Shown: piece by piece, positions 42,981-52,968 of the stretch | Layout: each line of letters opens with the position of its first letter | How positions within the stretch are numbered: position 1 is the stretch's first letter | Assembly (NCBI GenBank): GCA_051859045.1 | Contig: JBHYGK010000001.1 | Location: 124,001 to 188,000, forward strand | Direction of reading: 5' to 3' | Origin: JBHYGK01 sp051859045 | Lineage (GTDB): Bacteria; Pseudomonadota; Gammaproteobacteria; Xanthomonadales; Xanthomonadaceae | Length of the DNA: 64,000 bases | Notes under the pieces: generated by a model | What the model was told of the DNA's origin: nothing | The model's input: the letters and a program-made list of their open reading frames with translations, nothing else | Databases searched by the model: none | Made by a program: the position numbers and the translations under genes

Positions 42981-44708
42981 ATGAGTGTTGAGTCAACGCT
43001 AAGAAGCTTTGTCGTTTCAAAAGAGCCAACAGCTCTGGCTTTGCAGGGATCATGGGGTGTTGGGAAGACATACCTGTGGAACGAGAGAATCATAAAGCAG
43101 CATTTGAAGGTGCGCCGAGAAGAAAAGTACACATATGTCTCGCTGTTCGGGATCAACACGCTCGATGATCTCAAGGCGGTCGTATCTTATGTGTCGGGCG
43201 CATATGACTCGGAGAGCGCCTTCAAAAAGGCGTGCAAGGCAAGTCCACGAAGGGCTTGGTGGTGGTTCCTCCGGATGCTTCCCTATGCAGCGGCACATGC
43301 GCCGTCCAAATTTGGCGGAGGACCTGCATTAGCTAGAGCGATCTCTAACCTATCCTTCTACGCTTTGCGTGACCGGCTGATTTGCATCGACGATGTAGAA
43401 CGCCGCGGGCAGGGTCTTTCCCTTAAAGATGTACTTGGCCTTGTTTCATTTCTCAAAGAGCAGAAACAATGCCGGGTGTGTCTCATTTTAAATGTGGATG
43501 CTCTCTCGAGCGCTGATCTGTTGGTGTGGCGCGAACAGCGCGAGAAGATACTAGATGCCGAGATCTCTTATGAACCGACGCCTTCTCAGTCGATCGCACT
43601 AGGGTTGAACGGAAGTGAAGGGGAGGTCTGGTATGCCGAAGCCTGGCGTGCATTAGCTGATTTGGAGGTCAAAAACGTAAGGCTGATACGCCGGGTCGTG
43701 CGGGCGCTGACCCTCGCGTTTGGTGTCGAGTTGCCGCGATCCTCCAGGGGTATCGGTCGCATTACCAGAGATGTCGTTGTGCTTGTCTATGCACACAGCG
43801 GAACCGGGATAGGGGCTCCTCCTCTCGATTTCGTAATGAGATACAGCCCTGAGATGCTGGCTTTTGATAGCATGCGAACTGCTCGCGGAGAGCCGCCAAC
43901 ACCTCCAGAAGAGGTCCAGTGGGCGAGCATCCTCGATGCCTATGAACTTGGACCGTCTGATGGGCTGCGTCGAGAGCTACATCAGATCGTGCTCAGTGGC
44001 TTCCCGCGGCCTGAGCAACTGAAGGCTGAGGTGGCTGCGTTAGAGAGGAGTGACGAACAGCAAGAAGCGAAACAGCGCTTCAGAGAGGCATGGGACCTTT
44101 ACCATAATGTGGTGGCTGACAATCGAGACCAAACTATGGATGCCATTGAGTCTGCTTGGCGCGAGGTCTCAAGTTCCGAGCATGTGATGAATTTACTCGC
44201 TGTCGTTGGAATGTTTCGCCGTAACGGCCGCCAGCAAAAAGCTAGTGAATTTATTGACCAGTGGTTGTCGGAGCGGAGCGGCTCGCGCATCGAAGAACTC
44301 AAGCTTCGCGAGATGCAGCTTTTCGAGCGAGTCTCGGATGAGGAGTTTCTAGAAAAGCGTTCCGCATTTGTGGATTCCCATAGGAAGCAAATTGGGATTG
44401 GCGAAGCCATGGGTCTCATGGCAGAGCGGTCTTACGATGAGAACGCAATATCCGCGATAGCAGCATCTTCACCTGCAATGCTGGCGCTATGGATGGAGCA
44501 GAATCCTGGAGCCCAACTCCAGCGAGCCATCAAATGCACGCTAGATCTTCGAGACCGGCCTGATTCGGCTGACTTGGCGCATGCCGGAGAACGAATGGTC
44601 GAGGCATTGCAGATCATAGCCGCCAAGTCGGACTGGACAGCCGCGCGCATCAAGGCCAAGTATGGTGTTGAGAATGCCAGCAATGTCTCGTCTACGGGCG
44701 AGCCTTAG
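42981..44708 (+). CDS. P-loop NTPase (KAP/YobI-like), probable defence protein
   Basis: A 575-aa protein. Walker A is GSWGVGKT (residues 23-30) and Walker B is RLICIDDVER (about 132-141), close together in the STAND/KAP style. A hydrophobic patch RAWWWFLRMLPYAAAHAP (about 91-108) lies between them, which in KAP NTPases is where membrane segments are inserted. The C-terminal ~300 residues are helical and may sense or bind a partner. KAP-type NTPases are frequent in phage-defence islands. The exact subfamily is not certain. Confidence 0.7.
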   Translation: MSVESTLRSFVVSKEPTALALQGSWGVGKTYLWNERIIKQHLKVRREEKYTYVSLFGINTLDDLKAVVSYVSGAYDSESAFKKACKASPRRAWWWFLRMLPYAAAHAPSKFGGGPALARAISNLSFYALRDRLICIDDVERRGQGLSLKDVLGLVSFLKEQKQCRVCLILNVDALSSADLLVWREQREKILDAEISYEPTPSQSIALGLNGSEGEVWYAEAWRALADLEVKNVRLIRRVVRALTLAFGVELPRSSRGIGRITRDVVVLVYAHSGTGIGAPPLDFVMRYSPEMLAFDSMRTARGEPPTPPEEVQWASILDAYELGPSDGLRRELHQIVLSGFPRPEQLKAEVAALERSDEQQEAKQRFREAWDLYHNVVADNRDQTMDAIESAWREVSSSEHVMNLLAVVGMFRRNGRQQKASEFIDQWLSERSGSRIEELKLREMQLFERVSDEEFLEKRSAFVDSHRKQIGIGEAMGLMAERSYDENAISAIAASSPAMLALWMEQNPGAQLQRAIKCTLDLRDRPDSADLAHAGERMVEALQIIAAKSDWTAARIKAKYGVENASNVSSTGEP

Positions 44709-45102
44709 GATGGTGATGAGAACAGTCTTCGGTCCGCGAGCTGTCTGAGCTGACATCGCACACCGAGCGTGGTGTTGCGGGGTGTTTCGGCTGGTGGTAT
44801 ACGTCACTCGCCCAGTCCGGAAGGGACTGGGGAATGCCATACGTCAATTGGTCGGCAGCCGCAACCTGCGGCCGCCGCCCACCGGAGCCAGGTGGCCGCC
44901 ACGGTTGTCAGCAGTTCGACAGCGATGGTCATCAGTAGTTCCTCCAGTGTATGTAGGCAGATCAATGATCTTGATTATTGCGGCTAAGTCTCAACTTTAG
45001 ATTGGGGCGGGTAGGGAACCCTGAAACGGGTCCTGTGTTTCAATTGCAGGGGGGGCAATGGTCGCCGCAGCCAGCCCCGCCCTGTCGAAGAGGGGTTGAT
45101 TC
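44709..45102 (+). ncRNA. Candidate structured RNA upstream of the defence reverse transcriptase
   Basis: A 394-nt gap between the NTPase and RT genes. It contains a perfect CCCAGTCC-GGAAG-GGACTGGG hairpin (about 44811-44831) inside a TGGTAT/ATGCCA outer stem, a GCCGCA-ACC-TGCGGC hairpin near 44859-44873, CCACC/GGTGG, and TGTC/GACA pairings. The DRT2 and DRT9 families of defence RTs use a template RNA encoded in just this position and size range. Exact ends are unknown; the boundaries given are simply the gap. Confidence 0.5.
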
Positions 45103-46368
45103 GTGCCAGGGAGGAAGCCCGAAAGTGCACTGGAAGCCGCGCAGGTGCATCGCGGCTATGTGCATTTCGATATTCGTCCGTCAGGTCACAGTTTGGCCAA
45201 GCTGGTCACCGACCCCGACGCCGTTTCGCGGCACGCGTTCCTCCCTTTTCTCCGGCTAGACATAAAGCGCAATCGGATCCGCCGCCAAGGATGGAGAAAG
45301 ATTTGGGGGGTCAAGACTCGCGAAATTCGGTACGCGGCCCATGTGGACTCTGCGATCTACGCTTACTACGCGTTTGAACTAAGCCAACGATACGAAGAGC
45401 GGCTCGTTAAAGAGGGGCTACAGGAAGAGGTCATCGCTTTCAGAGCCTTGGGAAGGTCCAATGTCGACTTCGCCGTAGATGCGTTCGGATGGATCGAATC
45501 AAATTCGCCATGTGTGGCGCTTGGATTTGACGTAAAAGACTTCTTTGGTTCCTTGAAGCATGAGCTCCTGAAGGCTCAGTGGTGTGCGCTCTTGGGTGTT
45601 CAGCGGCTTCCTCGGGATCACTATGCGGTTTTCAGGTCTATAACGAAGTACGCATCTGTTGATCTAATCGCAGCTCGCGAGGCTCTCGGGCTCTCACGAT
45701 CTCAGCTAGAGGCTTCAAAACGCCTTTGCTCAGCAACCCAGTTCAGAGAGATCTTGCGGCCCGCTGGTCTCATCTCTGCAAACAAGAAGGCGGCTGGGAT
45801 ACCTCAGGGATCTCCGATTAGCGCGCTCTTGTCGAATGTGTACATGCTTCCTTTTGACCGGGAAGTGAGTAAGGTCGTTCGTGAACTTGGGGGGATTTAC
45901 AGGCGTTATTGCGACGACATATTAATTGCAGTTCCGCTCAACTCGCGTAGTTCAGCGGTCTCCGCTGTGCAAGAAGCGATTGCCCTGGCGGGGCTGTCAC
46001 TGCAAGACAAGAAGACGGTGGAGGCGATCTTCTCTGGCGAGAATCAACCAGAGTTTCCCTATCTTGGGCTTGTCTTCAATGGGCGGAGAACTCTTCTTCG
46101 TGGCGCCGGTATCGCGAAGTACTATGTGAAAATGCGCGGTGCTGTGAGGCAGCTTCGATGGGCAACTCCGCCTCCTGGGCAGAAGCCCGTGCAGTTGCAG
46201 CGACGTAAAAAGCTCCTGAACGCGTATACAAAACATTCTCCGCGCAATCAGCGAAGCTTTATCAGTTACGTCCGTCGTTCTTCTGCGTTGTCTGGCTCAG
46301 AGGCGCCGCTTCGTCAAATTTCAAGGCACGAGAAAAAATTCAAGGACGAATTCTCTGGGGAGACCTAG
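45103..46368 (+). CDS. UG/DRT-type defence reverse transcriptase
   Basis: A 421-aa reverse transcriptase. Motifs in order: N-terminal GYVHFD...SRHAFLPFL (about 19-50), TREIRYAAHVDSAIYAYYA (72-90), motif A LGFDVKDFFGSL (about 140-151), GIPQGSPISALLSNVYM (232-248), the catalytic YCDD (269-272), and PYLGLVFNG (about 328). There is no retron-type msr/msd pair and no group II maturase domain. The N-terminal layout and YCDD box fit the UG-class antiviral RTs (DRT), possibly DRT2-like, but the subtype needs alignment. GTG start with AGAGGGG 7 bases upstream. Lies in a defence island after a 394-nt structured gap. Confidence 0.82.
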   Translation: MPGRKPESALEAAQVHRGYVHFDIRPSGHSLAKLVTDPDAVSRHAFLPFLRLDIKRNRIRRQGWRKIWGVKTREIRYAAHVDSAIYAYYAFELSQRYEERLVKEGLQEEVIAFRALGRSNVDFAVDAFGWIESNSPCVALGFDVKDFFGSLKHELLKAQWCALLGVQRLPRDHYAVFRSITKYASVDLIAAREALGLSRSQLEASKRLCSATQFREILRPAGLISANKKAAGIPQGSPISALLSNVYMLPFDREVSKVVRELGGIYRRYCDDILIAVPLNSRSSAVSAVQEAIALAGLSLQDKKTVEAIFSGENQPEFPYLGLVFNGRRTLLRGAGIAKYYVKMRGAVRQLRWATPPPGQKPVQLQRRKKLLNAYTKHSPRNQRSFISYVRRSSALSGSEAPLRQISRHEKKFKDEFSGET

Positions 46369-46873
46369 AGGCTTACAGATTTCGTAGCAATTCGTGTGTC
46401 TGGATGGCGTTTAAGTTGCCCGTTCTCGCTTTGTCTAAGATGGCGGGCGGGGGGCGTCGCTGCGCGCCCAGGTCATGACCTATTGGTTTGTTTCTCGGCG
46501 GGGAAGTTGCTTGTGCTTGCCAAGTGGCGATAAAAAGCACAGCGGCCCTCGGGCTCTACCTATTATTTATTTCTGGAAGCCGAGCAATAGAATTTTCTCG
46601 GCCGCGCTAAAGGAAACTCTGCGTGTCTGTATGCCGTGCTCCCTGGTCGCGACTTAGCTGTATGTCAGTATCGATCTAATGGGTTGCTCTGAACGGAACG
46701 CTCCTTCGATCTGCGGCGGAATTGTTCTGTTTGAGTCTTTTCGCGCTGAGCAACTCTTGCCCAGAGTCCGAAGGCATGGAGATGGGTACACGATCGAGAG
46801 CGTGGGAACCTGAGCCGCCAGCAACTAAGGTTTTCTGGCGGGCCGGCGACGCTCATGGCTCTGATGCGAAAGG
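46369..46873. other. Gene-free right flank of the accessory island
   Basis: About 500 bp without a credible gene; short ORFs on both strands are not protein-like. It contains an inverted repeat CCGCCAG/CTGGCGG (46815-46841). Base composition is still that of the island and changes to host-like GC at about 46,925. Confidence 0.5.
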
Positions 46874-46917
46874 AAAAAAAGAATAATTCAGCTTAGCGAT
46901 CAAGCTATTCTTTTTTT
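46874..46917. terminator. Bidirectional intrinsic terminator at the island/core border
   Basis: A 7-A tract plus GAAT (46874-46884) pairs with ATTC plus a 7-T tract (46907-46917), with an inner AGCTT/AAGCT stem (46890-46894/46902-46906). Works on both strands by symmetry. It separates the foreign block from ntrB. Confidence 0.75.
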
Positions 46918-46942
46918 CGGAGGGCCAGGGGCGTGCGTCCGT

Positions 46943-46967
46943 CCATTGCACTAGGATGGTGCAATGG
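46943..46967. promoter_or_regulatory. NtrC-type binding site overlapping the ntrB start
   Basis: CCATTGCAC (46943-46951), 7-base spacer, GTGCAATGG (46959-46967): perfect 9-bp arms with the GCAC-N7-GTGC core of NtrC sites. It overlaps the ntrB Shine-Dalgarno and ATG, a place where bound NtrC would block expression, so autorepression of ntrBC is likely. Confidence 0.7.
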
Positions 46968-48098
46968 ACCCGACGCCCCCGACCCTCGACGAGCTCGCCA
47001 GCCCCATCGCCTGGACCGACCCGGCGCGGCGCCTGGTCGGCGCCAACCCGGCCTTCGCCAGCTGGCTGGGCGTGGGCCTGCGCCGGCTGCAGGGCCTGCG
47101 GCTGGACGACCTGGACCCGGGCGACGGCCGCTTCGCCGGCCTGCTGGCGCGGCTGCCGGGCGACGGCCGGGCGCTGATGGCGCGCCGGGTGGGGTTGGCC
47201 TTCCCCGGCGGCGCCGAGCGCTTCGCCGACTGCTGGCTCGTGCCGCTGGCCGATGGCGCGCTGCGGCTGGAGTGCGCGCCGGCCGACGAGTTCCCCGGCG
47301 AGGATCCCAGCATCGCGCTGCCCAGCGCGCTGCACGCCGCGCTCAAGGGCCTGGCCCACGAGCTGCGCAATCCGCTGGCCGGCATGCGTGGCGCGGCCCA
47401 GCTGCTGGCGCGCCGGGTCGAGGGCGCCGAGGCCGCCGAGCTCACCGGGCTGATCCGCGACGAGGTCGACCGCCTCACCGCGCTGCTCGAGCGCCTGGTG
47501 AACCCCGCGCCGGCGCGGCCCTTCGTGCCGGTCAACCTGCACGCGGTGCTGGAGCGCGTGCGCCTGCTGGCGGACGCCGAGGCGGGCTGGTCGCTGAAGA
47601 TCGAGCGGGATTACGACCCCTCGCTGCCCGAGGTGCCCGGTGACCTCGACCGCCTGGTGCAGGCGCTGTGGAACCTGGTGCGCAACGCGCTGGAGAGCGG
47701 CGCGGGCACGGTGTGGCTGCGCACCCGCGCCGAGCGCCAGCTGCCGATCGCCGGCGTCACCCACCGCCTGGTGCTGCGCGTGGACATCGTGGACGACGGC
47801 CGCGGCGTGCCCGACGACCTCACCGAGCGCCTGTTCCTGCCGCTGGTGTCGGGCCGCGCGCAGGGCAGCGGGCTAGGCCTGCCGCTGGCCCAGCAGATCG
47901 CGCGCGAGCACGGCGGCGCGCTGAGCTACCGCTCGCGGCCGGGGCACACGGTGTTCACCCTGCTGCTGCCGGTGCCGCAGGCCGAGGGCGGCGGCGAGGC
48001 CGCCGAGCCGGCCGAGCCCGCGCCCGCCGCCGCGCCCGCCGCCGCGCCGGATGCCGCTGCGATCCCCGCTGCACCCGCCCACGCCCCGGAGCCCCGCG

Positions 48099-48112
<14 letters not shown>
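46964..48112 (+). CDS. ntrB: NtrB (GlnL), nitrogen-control sensor kinase
   Basis: A 382-aa cytoplasmic histidine kinase. A PAS-like domain (residues about 8-115; SPIAWTDPARRLVGANPAFASWLG) is followed by the H-box KGLAHELRNPLAGMRGAAQLL (His about 131), the N-box LWNLVRNALESGAG and G-boxes DDGRGVPDD and GSGLGLPLAQQIA. A ~40-residue Ala/Pro-rich tail is an addition not usual in NtrB. It phosphorylates NtrC under nitrogen limitation, controlled by PII in the family. Overlaps ntrC by 14 bases. Confidence 0.92.
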
Positions 48113-49565
<1,453 letters not shown>

Positions 49566-49612
49566 CATCCCTCCCGGCATCCTGCCGTCCCCCCCGATCC
49601 GAGGATCCGCCC

Positions 49613-50266
49613 ATGCGCACGCCCCGCCCGCTGACCCCCGCCCTGCTTGGCGTCGCCCTCGCCGCGCTGCTCGCCGCCTGCGCCGATGCACCCGCGCCCG
49701 CTACCGGCGACGACGCCCCCACCGCCGAAGACACCGCCGCCGCGGAGGCCGCCACCGCGGCCCAGGCCGCGGCCGACGCCGGCGCCACCACCGGCAGCGC
49801 GCCCGCGCCGCTGGGCGCGCGCGTGGTGCTCGCGCCCACCGAGGGCCATGCCGCGGCCGGCGAGCTGATGCTGCAGCCCGTCGACGGCGGCCTGCGGGTC
49901 ACCGGCACGATCACCGGCCTCACCTCCGGCGCGCAGCACGGCTTCCACGTGCACGAGACCGGCGACTGCTCGGCGCCGGATGCCAGCAGCGCCGGCGGCC
50001 ACTTCAACCCGCACGGGGCGGCCCACGGCGACCGCGACGGCGGCGGCGAGCACCACGCCGGCGACATGCCCAACCTGGTCGCCGACGCCAGCGGCAATGC
50101 GAGCGTCGACGGCCTCGTGGACGGCCTCGAGGTCGGCACCGGCGGCGCCAACGACGTGCTCGGCAAGGCCGTGGTGGTGCACCTGCAGCCCGACGACTAC
50201 GCCAGCCAGCCGGCCGGCAACGCCGGCGCGCGCATCGCCTGCGGCGTGATCGGCCCGGCGGGCTGA
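49613..50266 (+). CDS. sodC: Periplasmic Cu/Zn superoxide dismutase (lipoprotein)
   Basis: A 217-aa SodC. It has a lipoprotein signal (LAACAD) and then an Ala/Thr-rich linker of about 45 residues, which is longer than usual. The enzyme core has GFHVHETGDCSAPDASSAGGHFNPHG with the copper His residues and the first Cys, HHAGDMPNL with the zinc-site His and Asp, and RIACGVIG with the partner Cys. It removes periplasmic superoxide. Starts 47 bases after ntrC. Confidence 0.93.
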   Translation: MRTPRPLTPALLGVALAALLAACADAPAPATGDDAPTAEDTAAAEAATAAQAAADAGATTGSAPAPLGARVVLAPTEGHAAAGELMLQPVDGGLRVTGTITGLTSGAQHGFHVHETGDCSAPDASSAGGHFNPHGAAHGDRDGGGEHHAGDMPNLVADASGNASVDGLVDGLEVGTGGANDVLGKAVVVHLQPDDYASQPAGNAGARIACGVIGPAG

Positions 50267-50273
50267 GGCCGCG

Positions 50274-50738
50274 ATGTCGACGGGCCTGCTGATCCGCGCG
50301 GCGGGCGAGGGCGACGTCGCCCTGCTCGCCGGCTGGGCGCGCGCGATGGCGCTGGAGACCGAGCACAAGACGCTCGATCCCGGCACCGTGGCGCGCGGCA
50401 TCGCCGCGGTGCTGGCCGAGCCGCGGCGCGGCCGCTACCTCGTCGCCGAGCGCGACGGTGCGCCCGCCGGTACGCTGATGCTCACCTACGAGTGGAGCGA
50501 CTGGCGCTGCGGCGACTGGTGGTGGATCCAGAGCGTCTACGTCGATCCCGCGCACCGCCGCCGCGGCGTGTACGCCGCGCTGTACGCGCACGTGCGCGCC
50601 GAGGCCGCCGCGCGGCCGGGCGTGTGCGGCCTGCGGCTGTACGTCGAGCGCGACAACCTCGCCGCCCAGCGCACCTACGAGGGCCTGGGCATGGCCGACG
50701 CCGGCTACCGCATGTACGAGGCGCCCACGCGCGGCTGA
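50274..50738 (+). CDS. GNAT family N-acetyltransferase
   Basis: A 154-aa acetyl-CoA-dependent acetyltransferase with the GNAT fold: YRR strand layout, the acetyl-CoA loop HRRRGVYAALYAHV (about residues 92-105) and the C-terminal LYVERDNLAAQRTYEGLGM block typical of the family. It starts 7 bases after the sodC stop, so it may be co-transcribed with sodC. The acceptor substrate is unknown. Confidence 0.9.
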   Translation: MSTGLLIRAAGEGDVALLAGWARAMALETEHKTLDPGTVARGIAAVLAEPRRGRYLVAERDGAPAGTLMLTYEWSDWRCGDWWWIQSVYVDPAHRRRGVYAALYAHVRAEAAARPGVCGLRLYVERDNLAAQRTYEGLGMADAGYRMYEAPTRG

Positions 50739-50760
50739 GCCCGCGGCGCGCCGCCGCGGC

Positions 50761-52968
50761 TCACGGCGTCCACGCCTCCAGCCAGGCCTCGAGCGCGTCG
50801 ATCGGCATCGGCCGCGCGAACAGGAAGCCCTGTGCGGTGCGGCAGTCGAGCGCGCGCAGGAACGCGGCCTGCTCGGGCGTCTCCACGCCCTCGGCCACGG
50901 TCTCCAGGCCGAGGCGGTGCCCGAGCCCCACGATGGTCTCGGCGAACAGCCCGCCGCGGCCGGCGGTGATCTCGCTGATGAAGCCGCGGTCGAGCTTGAG
51001 CACGTCGATCGGCATGTCGCGCAGCTGCGCCAGCGACGAGTAGCCGGTGCCGAAGTCGTCGATCGCCACCCGCACGCCCAGCGCGCGCAGCTGGGCCAGC
51101 ACGTCGCACACGCGCTTGGGCTCGTCCATCGCGATGGACTCGGTGATCTCGACCTCGAGCGCGCCGGGCGCCAGCCCGTGCGCCTGCAGCCGCGCCTGCA
51201 CGTCGGCGACGAAGCCGGCCTCGCGGAACTGCGGCATCGCCACGTTCACCGCCACCCGCGCGGGCGCCTGGCGGCGGCCGCGCAGGCGCACCATCGCGGC
51301 GCAGGCGCGCTCGAGCACGAAGCGCCCGATCTCGCCCACCAGGCCGGCGTACTCCGCCAGCGGGATGAACACGTCCGGCGGCTGGACCATGCCGCCGGCC
51401 CCGTCGGGCCAGCGCACCAGCGCCTCGATGCCGCGCACCTCGCGGCCGGCGAACTCCACCTGCGGCTGGAACCACACCTCCAGCGCGCCGCGCGCGAGGT
51501 CCTCGCGCAGCCGGTGCACCAGCGCCAGGCGCTCGCGGGTGGCGTCCTCCATCTCGGGCAGGAAGTAGGCGTGGAAGGCGCTGAGCGACTTCTTCGCGCG
51601 GTTGAGGGCGATCGTGGCGCGCTTGAGCGCGCGCAGCCCGCCCTCGCCGCCGGGCATCAGCATGCACAGCCCGATCGTGGCCTGCGCCGGCAGCCGGTGG
51701 CCGAGGCAGTCGAAGGGCTCGGCGAACACGGCGTGCAGCGCCTCGGCGCCGACCCGGTCCTCGGGCCCGGCCACGCCGAACACGTCGGCGCCCACCCGGG
51801 CCAGCACGCAGCGGCGGCCGAAGGCCTGGCGCAGGCGCTCGCCCACGGCCACCAGCAGCGCGTTGCCGACGTCGTGGCCGAGGCCGTCGTTGAGGTCGGC
51901 GAACTGGTGGATGTCGATCAGCGCGACCGCGGTGGGCGCGGGCTCGAGCGCCAGCGCGTCGAGGTCGCGCAGGAAGCCGGCGCGGTTGCCCAGCGCGGTG
52001 AGCACGTCGTGGAAGGCGATGTAGGTGACGTCCTCGAAGCGCCGCAGGTTGCCGTAGCAGCCGGCGATGTTGGCGCCGAACACGCCCAGCAGCTGCAGGT
52101 CGAGCGGCTCGAGGGTGCGCATGGTGGCGATGTACACCGCGGCCTCGTACTCGCCGCAGTCGAGGTAGAGCACGCTCTCGTGCTCGCGGAAGACGTGGGC
52201 GCGGGCGTCGAACGCGGCGTGGATCGCCTCGGCCACCGCCGGCACCGGCAGGTCCTCGAGCGGCTGCGCCACGTGCGAGGCCAGCGAGCCGGCCGCGCCC
52301 ACCACGTACATCCGGCGGTCGTCGACGTCGAAGGGCGAGCCGCGCTGCGCGCAGACGATGCCGTCGATGCTGGCGCCCAGCAGCGCGGCGAGCTGCATCA
52401 GCACGCCCTCGGCGAAGGTGCCCAGCGCCTGCGGCTTGAGCAGGCCCGGCGCGGCCTCGACGATCAGCGCCAGGCCGCGGCGGTTCTCGGCGATGGTGCG
52501 GATCTGGTCGTAGCTGCGGATCGCGGCCGACAGCGCGGTGATCAGGCGGGTGCGGGTGAGCTCGCCCTTGGTGCGGTAGTCGTTGATGTCGTAGCGGTCG
52601 ACGATGCCCAGCTCCGGCGCGTAGCCCGGCTGGCCGGTGCGCAGGATGATCCGGGTCTCCTCCAGCCCGCAGTCGCGGCGGATGAAGTCGATCAGCGCCA
52701 GGCCGGCGTCCTCGGTCTCCATCACCACGTCGAGCAGGATCACCGCGATGTCGGGCTGGCCGGGCAGGTAGGCGCGCGCCTCGGCGGCCGAGGCCACGTG
52801 GGCGAGGGCCAGCGGGCGGCCGAGGATGCGCGCGTCGCGCAGCGCGAAGCGGGTGGCCTCGTGCACCTCGTGGTCGTCGTCGATCACCAGCACCCGCCAC
52901 GGCGGGGGCGCGTGCGGGGCGGGGGCGTCGTCGTCCTCGAGCAGCAGCAGCGCGTCGTCGTCGCTCAT
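50761..52968 (-). CDS. Response regulator with DUF3369, degenerate GGDEF and EAL domains
   Basis: A 735-aa c-di-GMP protein. Receiver at residues about 24-150 (VLVIDDDHEVHE, phospho-Asp D80 in ILLDVV), then DUF3369 (about 170-320, a GAF-like domain usual in this class), a GGDEF domain whose signature is changed to GADVF and so is unlikely to make c-di-GMP, and an EAL domain with intact IEALVRW, EITES, DDFGTGYSS, LKLDR and AEGVET motifs, so probably an active phosphodiesterase. It overlaps the sensor-kinase gene by 4 bases. Confidence 0.93.
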   Translation of the reverse strand: MSDDDALLLLEDDDAPAPHAPPPWRVLVIDDDHEVHEATRFALRDARILGRPLALAHVASAAEARAYLPGQPDIAVILLDVVMETEDAGLALIDFIRRDCGLEETRIILRTGQPGYAPELGIVDRYDINDYRTKGELTRTRLITALSAAIRSYDQIRTIAENRRGLALIVEAAPGLLKPQALGTFAEGVLMQLAALLGASIDGIVCAQRGSPFDVDDRRMYVVGAAGSLASHVAQPLEDLPVPAVAEAIHAAFDARAHVFREHESVLYLDCGEYEAAVYIATMRTLEPLDLQLLGVFGANIAGCYGNLRRFEDVTYIAFHDVLTALGNRAGFLRDLDALALEPAPTAVALIDIHQFADLNDGLGHDVGNALLVAVGERLRQAFGRRCVLARVGADVFGVAGPEDRVGAEALHAVFAEPFDCLGHRLPAQATIGLCMLMPGGEGGLRALKRATIALNRAKKSLSAFHAYFLPEMEDATRERLALVHRLREDLARGALEVWFQPQVEFAGREVRGIEALVRWPDGAGGMVQPPDVFIPLAEYAGLVGEIGRFVLERACAAMVRLRGRRQAPARVAVNVAMPQFREAGFVADVQARLQAHGLAPGALEVEITESIAMDEPKRVCDVLAQLRALGVRVAIDDFGTGYSSLAQLRDMPIDVLKLDRGFISEITAGRGGLFAETIVGLGHRLGLETVAEGVETPEQAAFLRALDCRTAQGFLFARPMPIDALEAWLEAWTP

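Noticed and set aside
45103..46368. Retron or group II intron reverse transcriptase
   Set aside because: No msr/msd inverted-repeat arrangement and no maturase (domain X) or HNH region; the N-terminal layout fits UG/DRT enzymes better.
46475..46657. 60-codon ORF in the right flank of the island
   Set aside because: No ribosome site and no recognisable pattern; treated as non-coding.
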